A DNA stretch of 64,000 nucleotides. Origin: Leptolyngbya sp. Cla-17. GTDB taxonomy: Bacteria; Cyanobacteriota; Cyanobacteriia; Leptolyngbyales; Leptolyngbyaceae. The notes under the pieces were generated by a model that saw only the letters and a list, made by a program, of their open reading frames with translations, was not told the DNA's origin and did no database searches. The DNA is taken from contig NZ_JAEVYN010000002.1 of the NCBI RefSeq assembly GCF_016807185.1, forward strand, positions 1,544,528 to 1,608,527, in the 5' to 3' direction. A program made the position numbers and the translations under genes. Shown piece after piece: positions 16,607 through 25,471 of this stretch (position 1 is its first letter; every line of letters begins with the position of its first letter).

Positions 16607-17413
16607 ATGACTCCTTTTGTTGCATTAACGATCGCGGGTTCCGATAGTGGCGGCGGTGCAGGCATTCAGGCAGATTTACGCACCTTCGCGTTCCATAAAG
16701 TACACGGGACTAGCGCCCTCACGTGCGTCACGGCGCAGAATACGTTGGGTGTAGCGCGGGTGGATGCATTGCCGCCAGAATCGGTCGCGGCGCAAATGGA
16801 AGCGGTGGTCAGCGATATTGGTGTACAGGCTGCGAAAACAGGAATGTTGCTGAATCAGGAGATTATCGCGACTGTAGCGAAACAGATTCAAACATTGCGT
16901 ATTTCAAACTTAGTCGTTGATCCGGTGATGGTGTCGCGCACGGGAGCACAATTGATTGATGATGACGCGATCGCCACCCTGCGGACTGCCCTGATTCCTT
17001 TAGCGATCGTTCTTACGCCCAATCGTTACGAAGCCGAAATGCTGGCAAATATGGAGATTCAGACTCTGGAAGAGATGCAAATTGCGGCACAAAAAATTCA
17101 TCAGCTTGGTGCAAAGGCTGTATTGGTCAAAGGCGGCGGCATGACTGGAAATCTCTGCGGTGTCGATGTTTGGTGGGATGGGCAGACGTTGCAAATCTTA
17201 GAGATGGAAACAATTAATACGAAAAATACCCATGGTACTGGCTGTACCCTCTCGGCCGCGATTGCGGCAAATTTGGCGCTGGGTAAAGATGCTTTCACTG
17301 CCACTTGTCTTGCCAAAGAATACGTCACCACTGCCCTCAAATATTCACTGGCGATCGGCAAAGGACAAGGACCTGTCGGGCACTTCTTTCCACTACTGGA
17401 ACCTCAAGGGTGA
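16607..17413 (+). CDS. thiD: Hydroxymethylpyrimidine/phosphomethylpyrimidine kinase (ThiD)
   Basis: Thiamine-pathway kinase that phosphorylates HMP and then HMP-P to HMP-PP, a ribokinase-fold enzyme. LTIAGSDSGGGAGIQADLR near the N terminus is the ThiD signature. VVDPVMVSRTG, KGGGMTG and NTHGTGCTLSAAIAANLA (anion hole and catalytic Asp/Cys region) are all present. I placed the start at the ATG at 16607, giving 268 residues. An upstream ATG at 16565 would add 14 residues encoded by a dispersed repeat and absent from the family. The gene stands alone: no other thi gene adjoins it and I saw no TPP riboswitch upstream. Confidence 0.95.
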   Translation: MTPFVALTIAGSDSGGGAGIQADLRTFAFHKVHGTSALTCVTAQNTLGVARVDALPPESVAAQMEAVVSDIGVQAAKTGMLLNQEIIATVAKQIQTLRISNLVVDPVMVSRTGAQLIDDDAIATLRTALIPLAIVLTPNRYEAEMLANMEIQTLEEMQIAAQKIHQLGAKAVLVKGGGMTGNLCGVDVWWDGQTLQILEMETINTKNTHGTGCTLSAAIAANLALGKDAFTATCLAKEYVTTALKYSLAIGKGQGPVGHFFPLLEPQG

Positions 17414-17493
17414 ACATAAACACCTTGTTGCGATAGTGGGCAAGCAAGCCTATGTAGAATAAACGAGATATCCTTTTCAGGAGCCTATGCCTC

Positions 17494-19092
17494 ATGTCTG
17501 CTTCCCTGGCGATCGCCAAAAGTAATACAAACGGCGGCAAAGAATGCGTCCTATTGTTGCCTATGGCAACTCGGCATGGGCTGATTGCAGGCGCGACGGG
17601 CACAGGCAAAACGGTGACCCTGCAAACGATGATTCAGCGATTTAGCCAAAGCGGGGTGCCTGTTTTTGTCTCCGACATCAAAGGAGATCTGTCGGGTATC
17701 AGTCGGGCGGGTGAGAAAACGACTAAAGTAGCAGCGCGAATTCAGCAGCTTGAAATCACTGATTTTATCTATGAAGCTTGTCCGGTAACATTTTGGGATG
17801 TGTTTGGGGAACAGGGACACCCATTAAGAACGACCATTTCTGAAATGGGTCCGTTGCTGTTGGCGCGGTTGCTCAATCTAAATGACACGCAAGAAGGGGT
17901 GCTCAACATTGCGTTTCAGATCGCAGATGATCAGGGATTACTACTGCTGGATTTGAAAGATCTCCGTGCTTTGATGCAGTATGTCGGCGATCGCGCCAAG
18001 GAGTTCAAAACCGAATATGGCAATATCTCGGCTGCCAGTGTGGGAGCCATTCAGCGGGGTTTGCTGACGTTAGAACAGCAGGGCGGTGATCGCTTTTTTG
18101 GTGAGCCAGCCTTGAACCTCATGGATTTCATGCAGACCGATGACAACGGGCACGGCAGGGTCAATATTTTGGCAGCAAACAAGCTGATGCAAGCGCCCAA
18201 ACTCTATGCCACGTTTTTGCTGTGGCTGCTGTCGGAGCTATTTGAGCAACTGCCTGAAGTCGGCGATGTTGAAAAGCCAAGGCTCCTGTTCTTTTTTGAT
18301 GAAGCTCATCTGCTGTTTACGGATGCCCCTGATGCTTTACTCAACAAGGTAGAGCAAGTGGTACGACTGATTCGCTCAAAGGGTGTCGGTGTCTACTTCT
18401 GCACCCAAAACCCTTCGGATATTCCTGTGAAAGTATTGGGTCAATTGGGCAATCGGGTGCAACACGCGCTGCGCGCCTTCACACCGCTGGATCAAAAGGC
18501 AGTGAAAGCAGCCGCGCAAACCTTGCGGGCGAATCCTGGGTTAAATGTGGAGCAAGCGATCGCGGAACTAGGCGTCGGTGAAGCGCTGGTCTCTTTTTTA
18601 GAAGAGAATGGCGTACCCGCGATTGTCGAACGGGCTTTCGTCATTCCACCCGGTAGCCAGATTGGTGCGATTACACCTGCTCAACGTCAGCACATTGTCC
18701 AAAGCTCAGGGCTGTATGGACATTATGAAAAACTCAGCGATCGCGAATCCGCCTATGAACTGCTGAAACAAAAAACGGAGTCAACCACTCAAGTCGCAGA
18801 AGCAACAAAAGTAGCAAAAGCCCAGGCTGAGTTAGAGAAACAAGCAGCTAAGGAAGCAGCAGTCCAGGCAAAAGAAGAAGCTCGTCAAGCTGCGGTATTA
18901 CAAAAGCAATTGAAAAAAGAAGCAACAGCTCAAGCTAGAGAGGAAGCACGATTAGCAAAGGATCGCGAAACACTGTTGATGAATCTGGCAGAAGGTGCGG
19001 CTCAAGCCTTTGGCGGCACGCCTGGTAAAAAGATCGCGCGGGGATTGCTGGGTGGCATTTTGGGCTATGGCACTAGCCGCAGAAAACGCTAG
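17494..19092 (+). CDS. HerA-like ATPase (DUF853/YjgR type)
   Basis: Hexameric-type P-loop ATPase of 532 residues in the FtsK/HerA superfamily. Residues 33-41 hold Walker A (GATGTGKTV). VFVSDIKGDLSGI is the conserved second strand, LLFFFDEAHLLF is Walker B, and VGVYFCTQNPSDIP is the sensor. The last ~100 residues are an Ala/Lys/Glu/Gln-rich coiled coil (repeated AKEEARQAA-like heptads) followed by a Gly-rich basic end. DUF853 proteins are widespread; their role is poorly known, but relatives translocate DNA. No NurA nuclease gene adjoins it, so this is not a HerA-NurA operon. Confidence 0.88.
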   Translation: MSASLAIAKSNTNGGKECVLLLPMATRHGLIAGATGTGKTVTLQTMIQRFSQSGVPVFVSDIKGDLSGISRAGEKTTKVAARIQQLEITDFIYEACPVTFWDVFGEQGHPLRTTISEMGPLLLARLLNLNDTQEGVLNIAFQIADDQGLLLLDLKDLRALMQYVGDRAKEFKTEYGNISAASVGAIQRGLLTLEQQGGDRFFGEPALNLMDFMQTDDNGHGRVNILAANKLMQAPKLYATFLLWLLSELFEQLPEVGDVEKPRLLFFFDEAHLLFTDAPDALLNKVEQVVRLIRSKGVGVYFCTQNPSDIPVKVLGQLGNRVQHALRAFTPLDQKAVKAAAQTLRANPGLNVEQAIAELGVGEALVSFLEENGVPAIVERAFVIPPGSQIGAITPAQRQHIVQSSGLYGHYEKLSDRESAYELLKQKTESTTQVAEATKVAKAQAELEKQAAKEAAVQAKEEARQAAVLQKQLKKEATAQAREEARLAKDRETLLMNLAEGAAQAFGGTPGKKIARGLLGGILGYGTSRRKR

Positions 19093-19273
19093 GCTAAATA
19101 CACAGTTGTCCCTTAGTTCCAGTTCATAAACTCTAAACATGCATCGCGAATCTCCTAGTTGGGCTACGCCAAAGCCTTCAGATTGTTCTGACCTTCCTGC
19201 TTAGATTGCCTAATCTTGCCTGAATTACTCAGGAGAATAAAATCATCCCTTAGAGGACGTTTGTAAATCAGTG

Positions 19274-19840
19274 TTAAGCAGTTTCTTGTTTCCACCGTCT
19301 GCGATTATTGTCTAGTCGTCGCAGCATTAACCGAATCATGGCAATGTACACCATCCCTTGATGATTCTCGCTCAACCGTTCATAGTCTCGCGTGAGTCCT
19401 CGACAATTTTCGAGCCATGCCCAAGTCCGTTCTACAACCCATCGCTTTGGCTGGACTGAAAAGCCCTTTCCTGGATGTTCAACCACCTCCAACTCAACGC
19501 CATACACCACTGACAAATCAATTTCTAGATCTCCTCGATAGCCTTGGTCTGCTAGGATCTTCACGATTCGTTCGTAGGTTTCAATCACCCCAAACAGTAC
19601 CCAAGGCGCTGCTTTGACATCCGCTTGGTTGGCAGCCCCCACATGACACTTGAGCACCATTCCTAAGACATCGACAACAATCGTTCGTTTTCGCCCTTTG
19701 ATCTTTTTGAAGCCATCTACGCCAATGTGTTCCCCCCTTTTTCTCCCAATCTGACTGACTGGCTATCAATGATGCCCAAACTGGGTTCTCCTACTCGTCC
19801 TGCTGAGCGTCGGACCTGGTGGACTAAAGCCTGATTAATC
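19274..19840 (-). pseudogene. Element A transposase, C-terminal part (IS5 family), split by element B and frameshifted
   Basis: The frame continues from the N-terminal fragment at 21650-21902 as ESIN|QALVHQVRRSAGRVGEPSLG, then IIDSQSV, which carries the first DDE Asp. The frame breaks after GEKGG at about 19731-19745 and continues in the -1 frame as EHIGVDGFKKIKGRKRTIVVD. The breakpoint coincides with a run AAAAAGGGGGG, which could be a programmed slip site or a mutation. Downstream, LADQGYRGD (second Asp) and RWVVERTWAWLENCRGL (catalytic Glu) are intact. The gene is inactive because B separates its halves by 1.8 kb. Confidence 0.87.
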
Positions 19841-19849
19841 GGTTGTGCT

Positions 19850-20580
19850 TCAGATGATGGTGGGATAGGTTAGAAGGTCGTGCCAAGCCCAGGGTTGCAA
19901 TGTCAATCCCGCTCGTTGGGCTGCTGTTGTCTTCAACCGACTATGTGACCAAATCCAATTGAAGTAGCTCACCACTAATCGGGTCGTTACTTTTGTTTGT
20001 GCCCATACTTTGCCAAACTTGTTCTGCCTGCGGTGCCAACGCCCAGTTTGCTGCCTGACAATGCCATTGGTGCGCTCTAACCGTTGCGTCTTGTCTTTGC
20101 CAATGTAGTGCAGGATTTCGGGGGGCAATACTCGTTCATAGCCTCCCCAATCATCGCTATTCCATTGTTTACAGACTGTCTTTCCCTCACTGCTGACAAC
20201 CAACTCTTCAATTAAGTCATCAGTATGTTTTCCGACTCGTGCGGCTAAAATCAATCCACTTGAATCAGCCAAACTCACACCAATCCAGCAGTCCCCTACC
20301 TCTAATTCACCGGGGAGACATTGCTTTTGTTTTTTGCGACGAATGACCACAATTCATCTGCACTGACTTCCTGCGTCTCGACCGCTTGAACTTCAGCATT
20401 ATGCACCAATTGAGCCTGCTGACTAGCGGCACGAACCAGGCTCACAACGGTATTGTAGGCAAGTCCACTCGTGCGGCTAACGCCTCGCAGACTGCTGCCC
20501 TCGCTATGTGCCTGTAGGACTTGCCGGATTTGCTCTTCACTCACATGGCGATAATAGTACAGGGTATCAAATCGTTCAAT
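19850..20580 (-). pseudogene. Element B transposase (IS1 family InsA end plus InsB), interrupted by element C
   Basis: The InsA part reads ERFDTLYYYRHVSEEQ, then an HTH region and DELWSFVAKN. The InsB part continues in the -1 frame as KKQKQCLPGELEVGDCW and runs to the stop at 19850. The switch occurs at GCAAAAAAC, the A6C slippery site used by IS1 for programmed -1 frameshifting, so this shift is probably natural. The IS1 core GDCWIGVSLADSSGLI and RLERTNGIVRQQTGRWHR are visible. The zinc-finger N terminus of InsA lies beyond element C at 21492-21585, so the gene is broken. Confidence 0.87.
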
Positions 20581-21491
20581 AGACCTCTTGCGTGAATGTA
20601 TGTAAGCAGCTAGAACTAGGTCAAGGAGGAGGATATTATGACCTACGAGCAACTTAGCCAACTTAAACCCGGAGCTTTCAAACGTCGATGTGGGGTTCAC
20701 CTTGAAACGTTTGAGCAGATGGTAGCAATATTGCGTCCCGATCTTGACCGCAGGGGAAAACGGGGTGGACAGTGCAAATTAAGCGTAGAAGACCAATTGT
20801 TGGTCGTACTTGAATACTGGCGAGAATACCGGACACAGTTTCATATCGCCACCACGTGGGGGATGAGCGAGTCAGCCGTATGTCGATTGATTCAAAAGGT
20901 GGAAGGATTATTGACCAATTCAGACCAGTTTCGGCTACCCGGCAAAAAGCAACTCTACCAGAATGCCAGTACTTGGAGCGTAGTGGCAGTGGATGTGACT
21001 GAAAGCCCCATTGAGCGTCCCCAAAAAAACAGCGAGGCTACTACAGCGGCAAGAAAAAGCGGCATACCCTAAAAGCTCAAGTGGTAGTCAATCAAGCGAC
21101 TGGACAGATTATCTGCACAGCCTTTGGCAAAGGGCGAGTCCATGACTTTCGCTTGTTCAAGCTCCATCGCCTGCCGATGCTGCCGGAGCAGTTGTGTTTA
21201 GCGGACAGAGGCTATCAGGGTATGGCAACGCTACACCCCTGTAGTTGCACTCCAACCAAAAAGCCCCGTAAAGGCAAATTGAGCAAAGCTGAGCGGCAGC
21301 ACAACCGAAATCTAGCCCGATTGCGAGTAGTCGCTGAGCATGTCAACCGCAAGCTCAAGATTTTTCGGATTCTGGCTGAACGCTATCGAAATCGACGCAA
21401 GCGCTTCGGGTTGCGCTTCAACCTGATTGCGGCGATCATCAACTGTGAACTTTCGCTCTCTTCTTGATTCACGCAAGAGTTCTATTGAACG
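20573..21491. mobile_element. Second IS5-type element (element C) inside element B
   Basis: Bounded by 25-bp inverted repeats with a single mismatch (20573-20597 and 21467-21491), containing AGA(C/A)CTCTTGCGTGAAT. The outermost eight bases (CGTTCAAT and its complement) may belong partly to the target, because the interrupted InsA codons on both sides read ACGTTCAAT and GAACGATTT. The element proper could then be about 20581-21483, or 903 bp. The target duplication could not be defined. It encodes a plus-strand transposase, opposite to elements A and B. Confidence 0.87.
20638..21467 (+). CDS. IS5-type transposase of element C, two frames joined by a -1 shift
   Basis: The first frame (20638-21072) encodes MTYEQLSQLKPGAFKRR, an HTH domain with WGMSESAVCRLIQKVE, then VVAVDVTESPIERPQK with the first DDE Asp. 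The second frame carries the rest: KQRGYYSGKKKRHTLKAQVV, DRGYQGM (second Asp), and AEHVNRKLKIFRIL with the third acidic residue, ending at 21467. The frames join by a -1 shift at CAAAAAAACAG near 21018. This could be programmed frameshifting at A-AAA-AAC or a one-base change. All three catalytic positions are present across the join, so the element may still be active if the shift occurs. Confidence 0.82.
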
Positions 21492-21585
21492 TCTGCTTGC
21501 ATTGGGGGCAAAAATACCGCTGGCTACCGTTTGGGGCTTTGCCATGTTTATGGGTACTGGGATGACCACAGAGCCGACATTCCAT
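21492..21585 (-). pseudogene. N-terminal zinc-finger fragment of element B InsA
   Basis: The ATG at 21585 begins MECRLCGHPSTHKHGKAPNG followed by SQRYFCPQCKQTF. The CxxC...CxxC zinc finger is the normal N terminus of IS1 InsA. The frame is cut by element C and resumes at 20580 as ERFDTLYYY. The fragment is 64 bp inside the right end of element B, a typical distance for the first IS1 gene. Confidence 0.87.
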
Positions 21586-21649
21586 AGGTCATGCTTGGGA
21601 GTAAAGGTCTCTCTACTTTACTCGACCCACCAAGATTTGACGCACTACC

Positions 21650-21902
21650 GATTAATCGATTCCCATATCCCCAAACGCACCCACAATCGAAAGTAACCAT
21701 ACACCGTTTGCCATGCTGGAAAATCCGCCGGTAGGTTGCGCCACTTCACTCCATTTTCAACCCGGTAGAAAATAGCATCTAACACCTGCCGTAAATCTAC
21801 TTCCCGCAATCGTCCTACAGGTTTTCCTGTGGGTAACAAAGGCTCAATTCTGTGCCACTCGGCATCGGTTAAATCACTGCTGTAGGTTTTAAGTGCTCCC
21901 AT
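21650..21902 (-). pseudogene. Element A transposase, N-terminal part (IS5 family)
   Basis: Begins MGALKTYSSDLTDAEWHRIE, followed by PLLPTGKPVGRLREVDLRQV, FYRVENGVKWRNLPADFPAW and FRLWVRLGIWESIN. This is the DUF4096-type N-terminal domain of IS5 transposases. It ends at the GATTAATC target where element B inserted; the catalytic part lies at 19274-19840. Confidence 0.92.
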
Positions 21903-21934
21903 GCCTTAACCTCACTCAACTCTGACTTCTTATA

Positions 21935-23093
21935 CGGAATTGCGGAAGGCAGTACTTTTTGACCAGATTAAATTGCTTGAATCCAATCAAAGCCCACTTT
22001 GCCTTGAACTATCACAGGATGCTGCATCAACCATTGGCACCGCTTGACTAAGACATCCTCTAAAGCATCAAGATTGTCAAACACTTGATTAGCGATTGCT
22101 TCGCGCAGCAAAGACCAGACACATTCAGTGGGTTGCAGTTGGAGGGTATAGGGCAATAGCGGGTAGAAGAAAATGCCGGGGGGCACCTGAAGTTTTTGGC
22201 TCATATGCCACGCGGCTTGATCAACCAATAGAATGATCAACTGCTGACGATGGGGATTGACCTGAGCCGCAAATAGCTCTAACGCCATCTGCATCATGGA
22301 GACATTGGCACGGGGCAATAAAAGGAAGTAGCTCGCTCCAGTGGCAGGATGGACAAAACCATAGGTGTAGACCCATTGATAGCGGCGAGAATGATGCGCT
22401 GATGGGCGTTCTCCTATGGGTGCCCAAACCCGCCTGACAATGGGTTGCAAGCCTAATCGAGCTTCGTCTTCCGCCCAAATTACAATCTCCCGATTGGGAA
22501 ACAACGAGCGCAACCACGCCACATGACCTGCTAATCCTGCTTTGAACTCTGCTTGCTGCTCAAGGGTTGCGCTTTGATGATGCACCGGACGCGGCACCTG
22601 CAAGCTCAACCCCAAACGTCGTAGATACTTCCAGGCTGTTGAGGGGTGTAAGCAAATGCCAAAGTAGGTTTCGATATACTCCCCAACTTTCGGTCCACTC
22701 CAGAGTCCGCCATCATCCGGGGCACTCTGTAAGCGTTGCCGCAATAGCCGTTGCTGTTCATCACTTAAAGCCAACCGATTGCCCCCAGGGTTCAAGCGTT
22801 GCCGATTGACTAGTCCGACCGCACCCTCGGCGTTGTAGCGACGGGCAATTTTCCGCACTCCACTACAACTGAGTCCACAAATCTCAGCGGTTTGTTCGAT
22901 GCTCATCGGAGTCTTTGGATGACTGAGCAATCGAATCACCAACCAACGGTTTTTCTCGCCAGCATCTTGGCACTGAACATACCGCTGAGTTAGATCTGCG
23001 TAGTCTAGATGAGGGCTAATTTGAGTGCGGGGTCGAGGCATGGACAGAGTACCTTTTTCATCTTGCTAAATGATACTCCCCTACTCAATTCCG
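21935..23093. mobile_element. IS630-family insertion sequence (element D)
   Basis: Inverted repeats starting CGGAATTG (21935) and ending CAATTCCG (23093) are flanked on both sides by TA (21933-21934 and 23094-23095), the target duplication of IS630/Tc1 elements. Matching positions continue inward (GG.AGTA). The element is 1159 bp with one minus-strand transposase. It lies in the non-coding upstream end of element A, between its transposase start and right-hand inverted repeat. Confidence 0.9.
21968..23041 (-). CDS. IS630-family transposase, intact
   Basis: Single-frame transposase of 357 residues. The N-terminal half holds two HTH-like regions (MSIEQTAEICGLSCSGVRKI and WSGPKVGEYIETYFGICL). 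The DDE domain shows IVIWAEDEARLGLQP (first Asp), LIILLVDQAAWH (second Asp) and LQPTECVWSLLREA (Glu). All catalytic residues are present and there is no frameshift, so of the five IS elements in the window this is the one most likely to be functional. Confidence 0.95.
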   Translation of the reverse strand: MPRPRTQISPHLDYADLTQRYVQCQDAGEKNRWLVIRLLSHPKTPMSIEQTAEICGLSCSGVRKIARRYNAEGAVGLVNRQRLNPGGNRLALSDEQQRLLRQRLQSAPDDGGLWSGPKVGEYIETYFGICLHPSTAWKYLRRLGLSLQVPRPVHHQSATLEQQAEFKAGLAGHVAWLRSLFPNREIVIWAEDEARLGLQPIVRRVWAPIGERPSAHHSRRYQWVYTYGFVHPATGASYFLLLPRANVSMMQMALELFAAQVNPHRQQLIILLVDQAAWHMSQKLQVPPGIFFYPLLPYTLQLQPTECVWSLLREAIANQVFDNLDALEDVLVKRCQWLMQHPVIVQGKVGFDWIQAI

Positions 23094-23162
23094 TATTAGT
23101 ACGCTTTTTAACCGGATTTCGTAAATACTTTCGCAATGCTTATTTACAAACACTCTCTGATG

Positions 23163-23498
23163 CCTTCGTGCCAATATTTGGGTAAAAACTTTTGAGATTG
23201 CCCTATACCGATAAAAAAACTTCCTCTCTAAATTCCTGCAAGTTTTCGATTACGTTCCACCAGAGAAACTAAGTGCAATAAGAATCATGTCAAAGAATGC
23301 CTCATATTCAATCTAATCAAAACTCCTATAAACTCTTCAGATAAAAGGTTTTACCTGATTTGCTTATTGATCTTAAATAATCAGAAAAACCTCAAATATT
23401 TGTTGATATTCTCGCTGTCTTTGAGACAATCAATAAGCAGAGACTTGTTTAGCCCCAACTTCTAGCTCTCACTCCCCACTTTCTAAAAAAGGCACCTT
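23163..23498. other. Upstream region of chlB, no gene
   Basis: This AT-rich 336-bp spacer separates the nested IS stack from chlB. It must hold the chlB promoter unless transcription enters from the IS side. I could not identify a clear -35/-10 pair or a known operator. Just upstream of the chlB start is only a weak ribosome-binding sequence (AAAGGC). Confidence 0.4.
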
Positions 23499-25025
23499 AT
23501 GAAACTGGCTTATTGGATGTACGCAGGTCCAGCGCATATTGGCACTCTCCGCGTTGCCACCTCCTTCAAAAACGTCCATGCCATCATGCATGCCCCCATT
23601 GGCGATGACTACTTCAACGTCATGCGATCGATGTTGTCCCGGGAAAAAGACTTTACCCCAGTTACCACCAGCGTGGTCGATCGCCATGTGTTGGCGCGTG
23701 GTTCCCAAGAAAAAGTGGTAGACAACATCGTTCGCAAAGATGCCGAAGAACATCCCGATTTGATTGTGCTGACTCCTACCTGCACTTCCAGCATTTTGCA
23801 AGAAGACCTGGAAAACTTTGTCCAACGCGCCCAAATTGAAGCGAAAGGCGATGTGTTGCTAGCGGATGTAAACCACTACCGCGTCAACGAACTGCAAGCC
23901 GCCGATCGCACCCTGCATCAAATCGTCCAGTTCTACATTCAAAAAGCACGGAAAAAAGGCGACATCGCTACAGCTAAAACCGAGAAGCCTTCCGTTAACA
24001 TCATCGGCATTTCCACTCTGGGCTTCCACAATAACCACGATTGCACCGAGCTAAAACGGCTGATGGCAGACTTGGGCATTGAGGTAAATGACATCATTCC
24101 CGAAGGTGCGTCCGTTCACAACCTAAAAAATCTGCCCAAAGCCTGGTTTAACCTGGTGCCCTATCGCGAACTCGGCATGATGACGGCGGAATATCTAGAG
24201 CAAGAATTTGGCATGCCCTACATCGACATTACGCCAATGGGCGTGGTGGAAACGGCACGCTGCATTCGCAAAATTCAGCAAGTGATTAATGCTCAGGGTG
24301 GGGCGGTTGATTACAATGACTACATCGAAAATCAAACCCTGAATATTTCTCAAGCTGCCTGGTTCTCACGATCGATTGACTGCCAAAATCTGACGGGCAA
24401 AAAAGCAGTGGTTTATGGCGACAGCACTCATGCCGCCGCCATCACTAAGATTCTTTCCCGCGAAATGGGAATTCACGTTGTTTGGGCTGGCACCTTCTGC
24501 AAATATGACGAAGAGTGGTTCCGGGAGCAGGTCAGCGGCTATTGCGACGAAGTGATTATCACCGATGATCACGGCATCGTTGGCGATGCGGTTGCCCGTG
24601 TGGAACCCTCTGCCATCTTTGGTACCCAAATGGAACGCCATGTGGGTAAGCGGTTGGATATTCCCTGCGGCGTGATTTCATCCCCAATTCACGTGCAAAA
24701 CTTCCCAATTGGCTACAAACCATTTCTTGGATATGAAGGCACCAACCAGCTTGTGGATTTAATCTACAACTCCTTCACTTTGGGCATGGAAGATCACCTG
24801 CTGGAAATTTTTGGTGGTCACGATACTAAGGAAGTGATTACGCGGGGGATGTCTGCCGATTCCGACATGAACTGGAGCAAGGACGGTACTGCCGAGTTGA
24901 ACAAAATCCCTGGTTTTGTGCGCGGCAAGGTGAAGCGCAACACTGAGAAATTTGCCCGCGATCGCGGCATCGAAGTGATCACTGCTGAAGTTCTCTACGC
25001 TGCCAAAGAAGCCGTTGGCGCATAA
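23499..25025 (+). CDS. chlB: Light-independent protochlorophyllide reductase subunit B (ChlB)
   Basis: Catalytic component of the dark-operative protochlorophyllide reductase; with ChlN it forms the NB protein that receives electrons from ChlL. The 508-residue length is standard. The N terminus MKLAYWMYAGPAHIGTLRVA is characteristic, and Asp36 (APIGDDYFN) is the unusual aspartate ligand of the NB [4Fe-4S] cluster. LTPTCTSSILQEDL and the C-terminal domain ending AEVLYAAKEAVGA are also typical. chlL and chlN are not adjacent, as is common since chlB often stands apart. A hairpin terminator follows the stop codon. Confidence 0.98.
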   Translation: MKLAYWMYAGPAHIGTLRVATSFKNVHAIMHAPIGDDYFNVMRSMLSREKDFTPVTTSVVDRHVLARGSQEKVVDNIVRKDAEEHPDLIVLTPTCTSSILQEDLENFVQRAQIEAKGDVLLADVNHYRVNELQAADRTLHQIVQFYIQKARKKGDIATAKTEKPSVNIIGISTLGFHNNHDCTELKRLMADLGIEVNDIIPEGASVHNLKNLPKAWFNLVPYRELGMMTAEYLEQEFGMPYIDITPMGVVETARCIRKIQQVINAQGGAVDYNDYIENQTLNISQAAWFSRSIDCQNLTGKKAVVYGDSTHAAAITKILSREMGIHVVWAGTFCKYDEEWFREQVSGYCDEVIITDDHGIVGDAVARVEPSAIFGTQMERHVGKRLDIPCGVISSPIHVQNFPIGYKPFLGYEGTNQLVDLIYNSFTLGMEDHLLEIFGGHDTKEVITRGMSADSDMNWSKDGTAELNKIPGFVRGKVKRNTEKFARDRGIEVITAEVLYAAKEAVGA

Positions 25026-25048
25026 GCTCCTTTGTATGAGTGAAACGA

Positions 25049-25080
25049 AAAGCCCCAGCATTTTGCCGGGGCTTACTATT
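25049..25080 (+). terminator. Intrinsic terminator-like hairpin after chlB
   Basis: Stem AGCCCC (25051-25056) pairs with GGGGCT (25068-25073) around an 11-base loop, 25 bp after the chlB stop. The following T run is weak (TACTATT), so termination may be partial. Confidence 0.7.
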
Positions 25081-25471
25081 AAGAGAAAAATTTATATCGA
25101 AAAAATTTAGAGATCGCTGTAACTGCAAATTCCCCAGCCTTACAAGGAGATTGCTCCTTCACTGTTCGCTTGCCGCGATCGCCGCTTCTCTACTCCCGCG
25201 ATATTTTGAGGTTGACTCCAGTGATGACAGCATAATTTCATTAGCATTTTGATGCGCCTTTTGAACTGTTCAATATGTTCCTCGCTGAGATGGGTCGTTT
25301 GCCAAGAATGACCGAATTATCGCAAAACACAGGACTGTCTCTGGAGCTTTTTGATCAGTGCGTTTGGGTTTGACGTAGAAGCCAACAGTTTGCGCTGTGG
25401 TCATTTGTGGCAACTGTTGTCGCTACCTTCATTCCCAAACCAACTGAATGCTAATATTCACGCAACTGGAA
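25081..25471. other. Intergenic region between chlB and the APC permease, nothing recognised
   Basis: These 391 bp lie between two convergent genes. Neither strand shows a frame with recognisable protein sequence. A short plus-strand stretch near 25300-25370 is open but has no similarity I can name. Confidence 0.35.

Larger units (their letters stand above)
19841..21649. mobile_element. IS1-family insertion (element B) inside element A
   Basis: Element B is flanked by an 8-bp direct repeat GATTAATC (19833-19840 and 21650-21657), the target-duplication length expected of the IS1 family. Its ends are imperfect inverted repeats: both begin GGT(T/A)GTGC and share TGGTGGG about 17 bases in. Without the inner element C it is about 906 bp. 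It carries an InsA/InsB-type transposase on the minus strand. Deleting B and one GATTAATC copy restores an uninterrupted ESINQALV reading in the element A transposase, which confirms the boundaries. Confidence 0.92.
19250..23160. mobile_element. Composite of nested insertion sequences; outermost is an IS5-type element (element A)
   Basis: The outer element is bounded by imperfect inverted repeats at about 19250-19268 and 23142-23160. Both read T(T/C)AGAG...GTTTGTAAAT inward, with about 15 of 19 positions matching. Its minus-strand transposase is cut in two by element B (19841-21649), and element D (21935-23093) sits between the transposase start and the right-hand repeat. Removing B with one target copy, and D with one TA, leaves about 930-940 bp, a normal IS5 length. 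The flanking trinucleotides TTA and TGA are not identical, so the exact ends are uncertain by a few bases. Confidence 0.82.
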
